A stretch of DNA of 42,599 bases from an uncultured Eubacteriales bacterium (GCA_949841245.1 CATKYT010000008.1:1-42599); one strand, 5' to 3'. Positions 32,652 through 40,685 are shown, counted from the first letter of the stretch. Notes: generated by a model from the sequence alone, not told the origin. Numbers and translations: made by a program.

Positions 32652-33908
32652 ATGGAAACACTTAAGATATTCGGCGGAAACACTTTAAATGGCGAGATTG
32701 AAGTTGACGGCTCGAAAAATTCTTTTTTGCCTATTATGGCAGCAAGTGTCTTATGCGATGGAGAAATAGTTTTAAAACGCTATCCAAACCTTTCAGATTT
32801 AAACATCATGAGAGAAATTCTTGGAACGCTGAACATTTCAACTCATGTCGATGGAAAGACACTTTACATAGATTCTCGTAACAGTGAAAACAAAAAAATT
32901 ACTCACGAACTTACACAAAAAGTGCGTGCTTCTATATTTATTTTAGGCGCTCTGTTGGGTAAATTTAGGTCAGCAGTGATTGCTTATCCTGGTGGTTGCA
33001 ATATAGGTGAAAGGCCAATTGACATTCATCTTAAAAGTTTCAGAACACTTGGTTGCCGAATTATTGAAAGGCATGGTTACATCTATTGCTATGGAGAAAA
33101 CATGAAGGCGGGCGAAGTTGTTTTGGATTTCCCAAGCGTTGGTGCAACTGAAAGTTTGCTCATGTGTGCAAGTTTGCTTGAAGGCGAAACAATCATAAGA
33201 AACCCTGCCAAAGAGCCTGAAATTGTCGATTTGCAAGATTTCATTAATTCCATTGGTGGTAATGTCAAAGGTGCAGGAACAGACATAATTGTTGTTCAAG
33301 GTGTTAAATCACTTCATGGAACAAATTTTTCAGTTATGTATGACCGAATTGTTGCAGGGACATATCTTCTTGCCACAGCAACTTGTGGTGGTCATGTGCT
33401 TATTAAAGGTGTTGACAGTCGTCAAAATTCTTCGTTATTGGCATATCTTAGGCAAACTGCTTGCCAAATTGATGTGTTTAATGATAAAATAGAATTGAAA
33501 GCAGACAAAAGGCTTTCTTCAATCAAAAGAGTGACAACAATGCCATATCCTTTCTTTCCAACAGATTTACAAGCACCAATGATGGTTTTGCAGTCAGTCA
33601 GCCAAGGGGTTTGTTTCTTGGAAGAAACCATCTTTGAAAATCGTTTTGGGCATGTGTTTGAACTTAAAAAGATGGGTGCAGACATCATCATAAAAAACAG
33701 AGTGGCAATGATAAGGGGTGTTGAAAAACTTTTTGGTGCAGATGTCACTGCAACGGATTTGCGAGCAGGCGCTGCACTTGTTATGGCTGGCATGAAAGCG
33801 GAAGGATACACCACAATTCATAATGTTGACTTGATTGACCGTGGTTATGAAAAGATTGAAGAAAAATATGCTCTTTTGGGTGCTGATATAAAAAGGATGA
33901 CAACTTGA
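32652..33908 (+). CDS. murA: UDP-GlcNAc 1-carboxyvinyltransferase
   Basis: MurA commits UDP-GlcNAc to wall synthesis by adding enolpyruvate. The 418-residue product starts METLKIFGGNTLNGEIEV and has SKN (as in the family's K22-N23 pair). The active-site cysteine is in AYPGGCNIGERP, residue 116 from this start and matching the classical Cys115. That is the residue targeted by fosfomycin. ATG 32652 fits the family N-terminus; a TTG eight codons upstream overlaps the ftsW stop and is less likely. There is no clear SD. Confidence 0.95.
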   Translation: METLKIFGGNTLNGEIEVDGSKNSFLPIMAASVLCDGEIVLKRYPNLSDLNIMREILGTLNISTHVDGKTLYIDSRNSENKKITHELTQKVRASIFILGALLGKFRSAVIAYPGGCNIGERPIDIHLKSFRTLGCRIIERHGYIYCYGENMKAGEVVLDFPSVGATESLLMCASLLEGETIIRNPAKEPEIVDLQDFINSIGGNVKGAGTDIIVVQGVKSLHGTNFSVMYDRIVAGTYLLATATCGGHVLIKGVDSRQNSSLLAYLRQTACQIDVFNDKIELKADKRLSSIKRVTTMPYPFFPTDLQAPMMVLQSVSQGVCFLEETIFENRFGHVFELKKMGADIIIKNRVAMIRGVEKLFGADVTATDLRAGAALVMAGMKAEGYTTIHNVDLIDRGYEKIEEKYALLGADIKRMTT

Positions 33909-34879
33909 ACAAAAAACTGATTATATCATTATCCATAGTTTTTTCAGTCATTGCTGTCATATTGATTCTTTTTTGGACTTTGTTTGCTCTTTCTTCTGTT
34001 TCGGTTGTTTATGGAAGTTCCACAATAAACTTGAAGTTGACAGAAAAAGAGATTGTTGAAGCAGGAGAGTTTCGATATGGTGCATGTGTGTTTTTTGACG
34101 GCAAAAGTGGTTATTTAAAAAACATAGAGAAAAAAGTTGAAACAAACCAAAATTTTGCATATCTAAGAGTTGTAAATATTGAAACTGTTTTTCCAAATAA
34201 ATATATCATTCATGTTTCCGAGCGTGAAGAACTTTTTGCTGTTAAACACAATGGACAAGTTTATGTTTGTGACAGAGATTTAAGGGTGCTTAAAAAGTCA
34301 GATGCATACAGTTCCAACTCAGCAAACCCTATTTTGCTTGATGGATTAACAATTAAAAATCAACAAATTGAAGTGGGCGACTTTTTGGAAATTGAAGAAG
34401 ATGCTGTCAAAAAGTTTTATAGTCACATGATTTCACTTAACAGAGATTTGGCTCAGCAGATAGGGAAATTTAAAGAAATAAAACTTGAAAAATATGAAGA
34501 TCATGGAAAGAATTACACAGCAATGACTTTAACAACTTTTCAAAACAGAAAGTTTATAATAAACAACATCGATTTTGCTTTTAAAAATAAACTGAATTTA
34601 ATGTTCAGTGCAGAAAGCACTTTGTATTCACAAAAAGTCAGTGAAAATGGAATAATATTGGATTCGAGCGGTGAAGAAATGTTTGTTTACAAGTCCGAAA
34701 ATAATGAATTGTTGCCAGCAAAGAATTTAAGTGACGAAGATAAAGAAAAAACAGAAATTATTGCTTTGACATATGACCTTATAAGCAAATGTAATTTAAA
34801 AGTGGACAATCTTACATTGTCAGACTTTGTAAATCGCACAGAAAATGACATTTATTATTCACTTATAGAACAAATTTAA
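33905..34879 (+). CDS. ftsQ: Cell division protein FtsQ/DivIB
   Basis: FtsQ/DivIB stabilises the division complex from outside the membrane. The 324-residue product has a short cytoplasmic head, one membrane segment (about 5-28) and a POTRA-like region (VNIETVFPNKYIIHVSEREE, then VYVCDRDLRVL). The start is TTG within TTGA, overlapping the murA stop, with AAAGGA upstream. It is the last gene of the envelope operon. Confidence 0.88.
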   Translation: MNKKLIISLSIVFSVIAVILILFWTLFALSSVSVVYGSSTINLKLTEKEIVEAGEFRYGACVFFDGKSGYLKNIEKKVETNQNFAYLRVVNIETVFPNKYIIHVSEREELFAVKHNGQVYVCDRDLRVLKKSDAYSSNSANPILLDGLTIKNQQIEVGDFLEIEEDAVKKFYSHMISLNRDLAQQIGKFKEIKLEKYEDHGKNYTAMTLTTFQNRKFIINNIDFAFKNKLNLMFSAESTLYSQKVSENGIILDSSGEEMFVYKSENNELLPAKNLSDEDKEKTEIIALTYDLISKCNLKVDNLTLSDFVNRTENDIYYSLIEQI

Positions 34880-34905
34880 AATTTTTTAAAAAATAAATTT
34901 AGGTA

Positions 34906-34934
34906 TTGACAAAATCCCTCCCCCGTGTTATATT
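34906..34934 (+). promoter_or_regulatory. Promoter with a C-rich spacer (small gene 34974)
   Basis: TTGACA (34906-34911), 17-base spacer with CCCTCCCCCGTG, then TATATT (34929-34934). It is the interrupted counterpart of the promoter at 21820-21847. Confidence 0.75.
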
Positions 34935-34973
34935 AAGTTTGATTTCAATAAATATAATAAAGGAGAAAATAAA

Positions 34974-35186
34974 ATGGACGCAAGAAGAAGGGCTAATGTT
35001 GAAGCGGGGAATAAAGCTGCAAATGCTCAAAGATTAGAAACTGAAAAAAATTATCCAAGTTTAAATTCAAAAGCACCTAAATATGTCACAAATGAAAAAC
35101 CAATCAAGAAAGGACAATTTAACCACGAAGTTACTGCTTTTGGAAAAACTTATCACATAAATGATAACGGCGAATTGGTTAAATAA
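34974..35186 (+). CDS. Small hydrophilic protein of unknown function
   Basis: This is a 70-residue protein with a strong AAAGGAG before its ATG, its own promoter and its own terminator, so it is very likely a real gene. The first 25 residues are a charged alanine-rich helix (DARRRANVEAGNKAANAQ). The C-terminus looks like a beta hairpin (TAFGKTYHINDNGELVK). No family is recognised. It has no membrane segment or cysteine. Confidence 0.75.
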   Translation: MDARRRANVEAGNKAANAQRLETEKNYPSLNSKAPKYVTNEKPIKKGQFNHEVTAFGKTYHINDNGELVK

Positions 35187-35193
35187 GTTAAAT

Positions 35194-35222
35194 AAAAAAA
35201 GACGCAAAATTGCGTCTTTTTT
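35194..35222. terminator. Bidirectional terminator
   Basis: AAAAAAGACGCAA pairs with TTGCGTCTTTTTT. It ends the small gene and also lies at the serS stop on the other strand. Confidence 0.85.
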
Positions 35223-36510
35223 ACTTTTTGATTGGAACTATTTTTTCTTTTCCGCCCATGTAAGGTTGAAGTGCTTTTGGAACAAGAATTGTGCCATCTT
35301 TTTGAATATTGTTTTCAAGCAATGCAATCAATGCTCTTGGTGAAGCCAAAACTGTGTTGTTTAAAGTGTGCAAATAATATGTTCCTTTTTCGCCCTTAGT
35401 GCGAATTCCAAGGCGTCTTGCTTGTGCATCAGTAAGGTTGGAACAAGAACCAACTTCAAAATATTTTTGTTGTCTTGGACTCCATGCTTCAACATCGCAA
35501 CTTTTTACTTTAAGGTCTGCCAAATCTCCACTGCAACATTCCAGAGTTCTGACAGGAATGTCTAAGTTGCGGAAGATGTCAACGGTGTATTTCCACATTT
35601 TGTTATACCAATCCATGCTTTCTTCTGGTTTGCAGATGACAATCATTTCTTCTTTTTCAAATTGATGTATGCGGTAAATTCCGCGTTCTTCAATTCCGTG
35701 TGCGCCAACTTCTTTACGGAAACAAGGGCTGTAAGATGTCAAAGTGACAGGAAGTTCGGTTTCTTTAATGATTTGGTCTTTAAAGCGTCCTATCATTGAG
35801 TGTTCACTTGTTCCTATAAGGAAAAGATCTTCTCCTTCAATTTTATACATCATGGCTTCCATTTCAGCAAAACTCATAACACCATTTACTACATCGCTTC
35901 TTATCATGAAAGGCGGAATTACATATATGAAGCCTTGTTCAATCATATAGTCACGACCATAACTTATCATAGCGGTGTGAAGTCGAGCAGCATCTCCCAT
36001 CAGATAATAGAAACCATTTCCACTTGTTCTTCCAGCACTGTCTTTATCAAGCCCACAGATGGTGTCAAGAATGTCGGCATGATAAGGGATTTCAAAGTCA
36101 GGAACTTTTGGTTCTCCAAATCTTTCAATTTCCACATTTTCGCTGTCGTCTTTTCCAATTGGAACGCTGTCATCTATGATATTTGGAATGACAAGCATAA
36201 TCTTGCGAATTTTTTCTGTCAAAATTTCTTCTTCTTTTTCAATTTCGGCGATGCGGTCGTTGTTTTGGCGAACTTGCTGTTTAACTTTCTCTGCTTCTTC
36301 CAACTTCTTTTCGCGCATAAGTGTGCCAATTTGTGTTGAAAGAGAGTTTCTGTCGGCTCTAAGTGAATCTCCTTCTTGTTTCAAAGCACGAAATTTTTTG
36401 TCAAGTTCTTCAACTTCATCCACAAGTGGAAGTTTGGAATCTTGAAACTTTTTTCTGATGTTTTCTTTTACTTTTTCTTTGTCTGTTCTGATTAAATTTA
36501 TGTCAATCAT
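35221..36510 (-). CDS. serS: Seryl-tRNA synthetase
   Basis: SerRS charges tRNA-Ser (and tRNA-Sec). The 429-residue class II enzyme starts MIDINLIRTDKEKVKENI, with the long N-terminal antiparallel coiled coil (about 30-100). It has motif 2 (PCFRKEVGAHG...GIYRIHQFEKEE, seen in parts) and the C-terminal motif 3 (NTVLASPRALIALLENNIQKDG, in parts). AAGGAG lies before the ATG. Expression is controlled by an upstream T-box leader. Confidence 0.97.
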   Translation of the reverse strand: MIDINLIRTDKEKVKENIRKKFQDSKLPLVDEVEELDKKFRALKQEGDSLRADRNSLSTQIGTLMREKKLEEAEKVKQQVRQNNDRIAEIEKEEEILTEKIRKIMLVIPNIIDDSVPIGKDDSENVEIERFGEPKVPDFEIPYHADILDTICGLDKDSAGRTSGNGFYYLMGDAARLHTAMISYGRDYMIEQGFIYVIPPFMIRSDVVNGVMSFAEMEAMMYKIEGEDLFLIGTSEHSMIGRFKDQIIKETELPVTLTSYSPCFRKEVGAHGIEERGIYRIHQFEKEEMIVICKPEESMDWYNKMWKYTVDIFRNLDIPVRTLECCSGDLADLKVKSCDVEAWSPRQQKYFEVGSCSNLTDAQARRLGIRTKGEKGTYYLHTLNNTVLASPRALIALLENNIQKDGTILVPKALQPYMGGKEKIVPIKK

Positions 36511-36534
36511 TTTCTTCTCCTTTTGTTTTAGGGA

Positions 36535-36757
36535 TAAAAAAATCCCTAAAAAGTAAACTTTTTAGAGATGATGAAATTTCACCACGGTGCCACTCTAATT
36601 GGACCAAAGTCCCACTCATTTTTGCAAATTGTGTCATGCAATCGACCTTGCTTTCACAAGTGTCTTAGGGGTGGAAATGACTTGCATGTTGTTTGCTTTC
36701 ACCAACCGCAAACTCTCTGAAAACCTTGGCAGTCAACAGTCCCGTCAACGACATATA
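36535..36757 (-). ncRNA. T-box riboswitch, serS leader
   Basis: On the minus strand the leader contains the stem I element AGAGAG...GGTTGGTGAAAGC. It also holds the conserved T-box AGAGTGGCACCGTGGTGA (36594-36580 region, where TGGCACCG pairs with an uncharged tRNA acceptor end). A terminator stem CTAAAAAG/CTTTTTAG follows (36564-36545) with a T-run. A likely serine specifier is UCC at 36675-36673, followed by A. Uncharged tRNA-Ser should stabilise the antiterminator. Confidence 0.9.
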
Positions 36758-36762
36758 TGTTT

Positions 36763-36791
36763 ATAATAACAATTTAGACAAATTTTGTCAA
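36763..36791 (-). promoter_or_regulatory. Promoter of the serS T-box leader
   Basis: On the minus strand, TTGACA (36791-36786), 17-base spacer, TATTAT (36768-36763). Confidence 0.8.
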
Positions 36792-36880
36792 GAAAATTCT
36801 AAACTTAATTCAAATTTTTATGTAGAAAAATGTATAATTATGAAAAAAAGTAAATTTTTATAAATTTTTTATATTTTTGT

Positions 36881-36909
36881 TTGACTTTTTATAAAAAAAT
36901 GCTTATTAT
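36881..36909 (+). promoter_or_regulatory. Promoter of ftsA
   Basis: TTGACT (36881-36886), 17-base spacer, TATTAT (36904-36909), 22 bases before the ATG. Confidence 0.8.
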
Positions 36910-36931
36910 AAAACTAAATGATGAGGGTTTT

Positions 36932-38077
36932 ATGGCAAAAGAGTGTGTAACAGTCGTTGAAATAGGGTCTTCAAAACTGTCTTGTGTGGTTGCACAACGG
37001 GGAGTCAACGGCATTTTTAATATCAAAGCCAAAGCCAGCGTGGAATATGCAGGTTTTTTCGAAGGCGAATTCATTGAAAAAAGTTTGCTTGAAGACGCTT
37101 TGTTATCTCTTTTTGCACAAATTCAAGCAGTTTATAAAAAAGAAATAGACAAAGTTTATGTTGGAGTTCCTGCCGAGTTTTCAAAGGTGGTTTCAACCAG
37201 TGAACAATTAAGTTTTAAATTCAGAAAAATTGTTCGTCAACGCGATTTGGATGTTTTGACTGAAAATGTTTCCAAAAAAATTGAAGTTGACGGCATGGAA
37301 ATTTTGTCGGTAAATCCAATTTTCTATGTTTTGGATGACAGCAGAAAGACCAGTGAACCGCTTAAACTTAAAGCGGGCAAAATTTCAGCGGAATTTTCCA
37401 CAATTTTGGCGCAAAAAGAGTTTATTCAACTTTTTAATAAAATTTGGACAAGAATAGGAATTTCCCAAGTTGTTTATTTAAGCGAACCACTTTGCGAAGC
37501 AATGCTTGTTTTGGAAAAAGAAGAAAGAGAACGCACTTGCATTGTCATAGATGTCGGTGCAAGGTCAACAAGCGTGGCTTTTGTGAAAGGTGAAGGACTG
37601 ACAAACTTGGCTTCATTTTCACTTGGTGGCTCTTACATAACAAGCGATTTAAGTTCGGCATGCGGGATTGATTATTCTGACGCAAGACGACTTAAAAAGC
37701 ACATTGTCCTTTCACTAAGGGGAAGTGATGAAGACTGTTATGAACTTTCTTTGCTTGGCGGAAAAGTTATAAAAGTTCCTATGAACTATGCAAATGATGT
37801 CGTTTGCTATAGATTGGAAATCATTGCTAAGACAATCAACGAATGTATAAGGGTTTTTGCCAAAGAACATGTGCCTTATTATCCAATTTATTTGTGTGGT
37901 GCGGGCGTAAGCAAAATCAAAGGCGGAAAAGACTATTTGGCTCGTTGCATTGGAAGAAGCATATCCTATGGTTTGCCACCTGTTCCAGCAATGGACAAAC
38001 CAGAAAATGCCAGTTTGCTGGGCATTTTGAATGTCGCTCTTGATGATAAGACAGAGATATTTAGGGAAAACTTTTGA
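36932..38077 (+). CDS. ftsA: Cell division protein FtsA (short form)
   Basis: FtsA is an actin-like ATPase that links FtsZ to the membrane. The 381-residue product has the phosphate 1 motif VVEIGSSKLSCVV, the 1C region, phosphate 2 (VIDVGARSTSVAF) and the adenosine motif IYLCGAGVSKIKG. ATG 36932 has GAGG at six bases; an upstream in-frame start at 36881 lies in the promoter. It is shorter than typical FtsA (about 420). After NASLLGILNVAL only about a dozen residues remain, and no amphipathic membrane-targeting helix is visible. ftsZ follows from its own promoter. Confidence 0.88.
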   Translation: MAKECVTVVEIGSSKLSCVVAQRGVNGIFNIKAKASVEYAGFFEGEFIEKSLLEDALLSLFAQIQAVYKKEIDKVYVGVPAEFSKVVSTSEQLSFKFRKIVRQRDLDVLTENVSKKIEVDGMEILSVNPIFYVLDDSRKTSEPLKLKAGKISAEFSTILAQKEFIQLFNKIWTRIGISQVVYLSEPLCEAMLVLEKEERERTCIVIDVGARSTSVAFVKGEGLTNLASFSLGGSYITSDLSSACGIDYSDARRLKKHIVLSLRGSDEDCYELSLLGGKVIKVPMNYANDVVCYRLEIIAKTINECIRVFAKEHVPYYPIYLCGAGVSKIKGGKDYLARCIGRSISYGLPPVPAMDKPENASLLGILNVALDDKTEIFRENF

Positions 38078-38093
38078 AAATAGTTAAAAATTC

Positions 38094-38122
38094 TTGCAAA
38101 TTAAATTGTTTTGCGGTAAAAT
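38094..38122 (+). promoter_or_regulatory. Promoter of ftsZ
   Basis: TTGCAA (38094-38099), 17-base spacer, TAAAAT (38117-38122), 24 bases before the ATG. Confidence 0.7.
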
Positions 38123-38145
38123 TATTATAAATTTAAGGAGAATAT

Positions 38146-39336
38146 ATGGAAAACAATACTACAAATCCTACATCAGTGGTTAAAATCAAAGTTTTAGGTG
38201 TTGGCGGTGGCGGAAACAACGCTGTTAATCGCATGATTGACGCAAATGTTTGCTCTGCTGAATTTGTTGCAATCAACACAGATAAGCAAGCCCTTTTGGT
38301 TTCAAAAGCAGAAAAGCGTTTGCAAATCGGTGAAAGATTGACTGGCGGTCTTGGTGCTGGTGCAATTCCTGAAATTGGAAGAAAAGCAGCCGAAGAAAGC
38401 AAGGCTTCCATCACTGAAATTTTGAAAGATACAAATTTGGTATTCATCACTGCTGGTATGGGCGGTGGAACAGGAACAGGTGCTGCACCTGTTATTGCTC
38501 AGATTGCCAAAGAAAAAGGCATTCTTACAGTTGGTATTGTTACTAAACCTTTCCAATTCGAAAACAGAAAAAGAATGGAAAATGCTGAAAAGGGCATTGC
38601 CGAACTTAAAAAATATGTTGACACAATTGTCATTATTCCAAACGAAAGACTTTTGACAATTTTGCCTGAAAAGACAACTTTGGTGGAAGCATTTAGATAT
38701 GCTGATGATGTTTTAAGACAAGGAATTCAAGGAATTGCCGACCTTATCACTTTCCCTGGAATGATTAATCTTGACTTTGCTGACATTGAAACAGTTATGA
38801 AAAACCGTGGCATGGCTCACATGGGCATTGGTCATGGAAAAGGCGAAAACAGAACATTGGAAGCTGTTCGTCAAGCGGTTGCTTCTCCACTTATTGAAAC
38901 AACAATTGAAGGTGCAACTGGCATCATCATGAACATCAAGGGCGGAACAGACATCACATTAAGAGAAGCAAATGAAGCGGCAAACATGGTTAAAGAAGTT
39001 GTTGACCCTAACTGTAATGTCATTTTTGGTTCAAGCATTGACCCAGAAATGAGAGATGAAGTTGAAATCACAATCATTGCCACAGGTTTCAAAAACCCTG
39101 CCGAAGAAAAAGAAGAAAAAGTGGAAGAAGAACCTGTCGAAACAAAAGAACCAGAAGATAAGTTTAAAGGTTTCAATCCTTTTGGTGGTTACAACGCACA
39201 ACCACAACAGACACAAAGCGATGTTCGTCTTGAAAGCCAAAACGACAACTCATCACGAGTTAATCCTGTTGGTCCAGACATCAACAGCATTCCACCTTGG
39301 ATTAAAAAAATCAGAGATAAGAACAATAAAAGATAA
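38146..39336 (+). CDS. ftsZ: Cell division GTPase FtsZ
   Basis: FtsZ polymerises into the Z-ring. The 396-residue product has the N-terminal [16 protein letters not shown], the tubulin signature [11 protein letters not shown] at about 106-116, and the T7 loop [12 protein letters not shown] charged Glu/Lys-rich linker ends in a C-terminal peptide [15 protein letters not shown] that binds FtsA and other partners. AAGGAG precedes the ATG. The stop lies at the edge of a 50-base direct repeat that includes the terminator. spoIIGA, its neighbour in many spore formers, is about 2 kb further on. Confidence 0.98.
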   Translation: MENNTTNPTSVVKIKVLGVGGGGNNAVNRMIDANVCSAEFVAINTDKQALLVSKAEKRLQIGERLTGGLGAGAIPEIGRKAAEESKASITEILKDTNLVFITAGMGGGTGTGAAPVIAQIAKEKGILTVGIVTKPFQFENRKRMENAEKGIAELKKYVDTIVIIPNERLLTILPEKTTLVEAFRYADDVLRQGIQGIADLITFPGMINLDFADIETVMKNRGMAHMGIGHGKGENRTLEAVRQAVASPLIETTIEGATGIIMNIKGGTDITLREANEAANMVKEVVDPNCNVIFGSSIDPEMRDEVEITIIATGFKNPAEEKEEKVEEEPVETKEPEDKFKGFNPFGGYNAQPQQTQSDVRLESQNDNSSRVNPVGPDINSIPPWIKKIRDKNNKR

Positions 39337-39380
39337 ATTTAAAAAGACCAGTCAATTTGACTGGTTTTTTAAGTTATAAA
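39331..39380 (+). repeat. 50-base direct repeat, copy A (ftsZ terminator)
   Basis: Fifty bases, AGATAAATTT...AAGTTATAAA, are repeated without mismatch at 40508-40557. The copy contains the last codons of ftsZ, its terminator and the 3' end of the opposing SLOG-like gene. The two copies bracket the SLOG-like gene and the duplicated XRE genes. Confidence 0.9.
39341..39371. terminator. Bidirectional terminator between ftsZ and the SLOG-like gene
   Basis: ACCAGTCA (39347-39354) pairs with TGACTGGT (39358-39365), with an A-run before and a T-run after. The SLOG-like stop codon (39354-39352) is inside the stem. Confidence 0.88.
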
Positions 39381-39834
39381 TGTTAACACATTTCTTTTTC
39401 ATTTTAATTGCATAGTCATAAGCAATTTTAGTTCCGCTGTGAGTAAAGTCAGGGGTATATTTTTCATTGCAATAAAAAACCATTAAATCGCTATCATTTA
39501 TGATTGCTTTATTTCTTTCTATATATAAGTATTTGCCTGCATTTATTACATTAGCAGGTTTATTTATTTTATCGTAATATTTTTGGCCTATAACTTTATA
39601 CTTTTTTAACATTGGTTTTTCGAAACCACAAAAATAATTAATCATTTCTATATTATAAGTGTTTTGTAAATCAGAAATGATTTGCCAACATAAATCATCA
39701 AATTCACTTTTGCTTCCAAAAATAAAAGTGTCTACTTTTTCATTATTTATTAAATTTTCAAACAAATCTCTAAGTTTTAATTCTAAAAGATTTTTAAATT
39801 CAATTTTTCTGTTACCAATTATGCCACATTTCAT
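39352..39834 (-). CDS. SLOG-like (YpsA/DUF1273-type) protein
   Basis: The 160-residue protein begins KCGIIGNRKI and has FIFGSKSEFDDLCWQII, then YIERNKAIINDSDLMVFYC, then SGTKIAYDYAIKMKKKCVNI. This order (Rossmann start, FGS-type glycine turn, D-x-x-I/V strand, GT-x-x-A-x-x-YA, K-x-x-x-I) fits the SLOG superfamily near YpsA. SLOG domains bind nucleotide-derived ligands and often occur in conflict or signalling systems. ATG 39834 has GGAG six bases away. A consensus promoter at 39868-39896 overlaps symmetric operators shared with the divergent XRE gene. Confidence 0.65.
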   Translation of the reverse strand: MKCGIIGNRKIEFKNLLELKLRDLFENLINNEKVDTFIFGSKSEFDDLCWQIISDLQNTYNIEMINYFCGFEKPMLKKYKVIGQKYYDKINKPANVINAGKYLYIERNKAIINDSDLMVFYCNEKYTPDFTHSGTKIAYDYAIKMKKKCVNIYNLKNQSN

Positions 39835-39852
39835 ATTTTTCTCCATTTTAAC

Positions 39853-39968
39853 GATACATTCACAACTATTATAATATATTTTTTAAAAGTTGTCAATAAA
39901 TTCACAACTTGTGCATGCATTCACAACATTATTTTTGTTAAATTGATAAAATTTATTGTGAATGTATC
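39853..39968. promoter_or_regulatory. Symmetric operator set between SLOG-like and XRE genes
   Basis: GATACATTCACAA (39853-39865) and its exact reverse complement TTGTGAATGTATC (39956-39968) flank the divergent region. Two further TTCACAAC sites lie at 39901-39908 and 39920-39927. The outer sites sit at the predicted transcript starts of the two genes, a layout expected for a repressor controlling both. Confidence 0.7.
39868..39896 (-). promoter_or_regulatory. Promoter of the SLOG-like gene
   Basis: On the minus strand, TTGACA (39896-39891), 17-base spacer, TATAAT (39873-39868): full consensus. An operator half lies just downstream. Confidence 0.85.
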
Positions 39969-39982
39969 ATTAGGAGAATGAA

Positions 39983-40216
39983 ATGAAACTTTATAAAGCG
40001 GTTGGTTTAAGAATATTAGAGTATTGTCGTGAAAGAGATATAACACCAAATAAACTTTGCACAATGTCAGGAGTTATTCAATCAACAGTAAATAGTATAT
40101 TTTCTGGAAGAAGCCAAAATCCAAAAATTGGAACTATTAAAGACCTATGTTCAGGTCTTGGTATAACATTGAGAGAATTTTTTGATAGTGAATTGTTTAA
40201 CAATTTGGATGATTAG
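39983..40216 (+). CDS. XRE-family HTH regulator, tandem copy 1
   Basis: The 77-residue protein has a helix-turn-helix of the Cro/C1 type: RERDITPNKLCTMSGVIQST, VNSIFSGRSQNPKIGTI, then GITLREFFDSELF and an acidic end. It should bind DNA as a dimer. GGAG precedes the ATG by seven bases. Its upstream region carries the TTGTGAATGTATC operator and is shared with the divergent SLOG-like gene, so it is the probable repressor of both. It differs from copy 2 at only two residues (R/E and N/D). Confidence 0.85.
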   Translation: MKLYKAVGLRILEYCRERDITPNKLCTMSGVIQSTVNSIFSGRSQNPKIGTIKDLCSGLGITLREFFDSELFNNLDD

Positions 40217-40253
40217 ATTTTTTAATAATTTAATAAGAAAATTGGAGAATGAA

Positions 40254-40487
40254 ATGAAACTTTATAAAGCGGTTGGATTGAGAATATTAGAGTATTGCCG
40301 TGAAAGAGATATAACACCGAATAAACTTTGCACTATGTCGGGAGTTATTCAATCAACGGTAAATAGCATTTTTTCAGGAAGAAGTCAAAATCCAAAAATT
40401 GGAACAATTAAGGACCTATGTTCAGGTCTTGGAATAACATTAGAAGAATTTTTTGATAGTGAGTTATTTGATAATTTAGACGATTAA
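40254..40487 (+). CDS. XRE-family HTH regulator, tandem copy 2
   Basis: This 77-residue protein is identical to copy 1 except GITLEEFFDS and FDNLDD. ATG 40254 is chosen because the SD GGAG and the first codons match copy 1. In-frame sequence upstream is the end of the duplicated unit. It has no operator of its own and is probably co-transcribed with copy 1. A terminator in the 50-base repeat copy B follows. Two near-identical repressors could form mixed dimers or simply raise dosage. Confidence 0.85.
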   Translation: MKLYKAVGLRILEYCRERDITPNKLCTMSGVIQSTVNSIFSGRSQNPKIGTIKDLCSGLGITLEEFFDSELFDNLDD

Positions 40488-40507
40488 GTTTAATTTAAAT
40501 AGATAAT

Positions 40508-40557
40508 AGATAAATTTAAAAAGACCAGTCAATTTGACTGGTTTTTTAAGTTATAAA
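40508..40557 (+). repeat. 50-base direct repeat, copy B, with terminator
   Basis: Perfect copy of 39331-39380, 1177 bases away, including the terminator hairpin (stem 40524-40542). It ends the XRE pair transcript and marks the boundary of the SLOG/XRE block. Confidence 0.9.
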
Positions 40558-40564
40558 CATTTCT

Positions 40565-40685
40565 GGTGAAAAATACATTTTTGGCTTGTTTTCGTGTAAA
40601 CACGAAAAGCATCGCTTTGACATTTGTTTTCACCATTCGCGACCAAACGAAATCGCACTAGTGTTGGCGATTTGTCGCGACTTCA
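40565..40685 (+). repeat. Dispersed structured repeat, copy 3
   Basis: Outer stem GGTGAAAA (40565-40572) with TTTTCACC (40627-40634). Inner hairpin TTTTCGTG (40589-40596) with CACGAAAA (40601-40608). Bulged stem TCGCGAC and AAATCGC (40637-40656) with GCGATTT and GTCGCGA (40667-40680). The loop of the last stem is only about 10 bases, against more than 30 in the other copies. Confidence 0.8.

Larger units (their letters stand above)
39976..40487 (+). repeat. Tandem duplication of an XRE gene
   Basis: Two copies of a 234-base gene with its SD lie head to tail with a 271-base period. I count 24 base differences, 21 of them silent (including the stop codon), and two changed residues. Both copies are therefore under selection. 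Confidence 0.9.

Noticed and set aside
35368-36445. Open plus-strand frames across serS (up to 179 residues)
   Set aside because: These are antisense to a well-conserved serS and lack SDs and family features.
36597-36760. tRNA-like or Rfam-type RNA gene on the plus strand
   Set aside because: The folded sequence is on the minus strand and carries the T-box, stem I and terminator of the serS leader; it is not a tRNA gene.
39331-40557. CRISPR array or integrase-type att sites
   Set aside because: There are only two copies of the 50-base repeat, no regular spacers, no cas genes and no integrase, and the repeat is the ftsZ terminator region.
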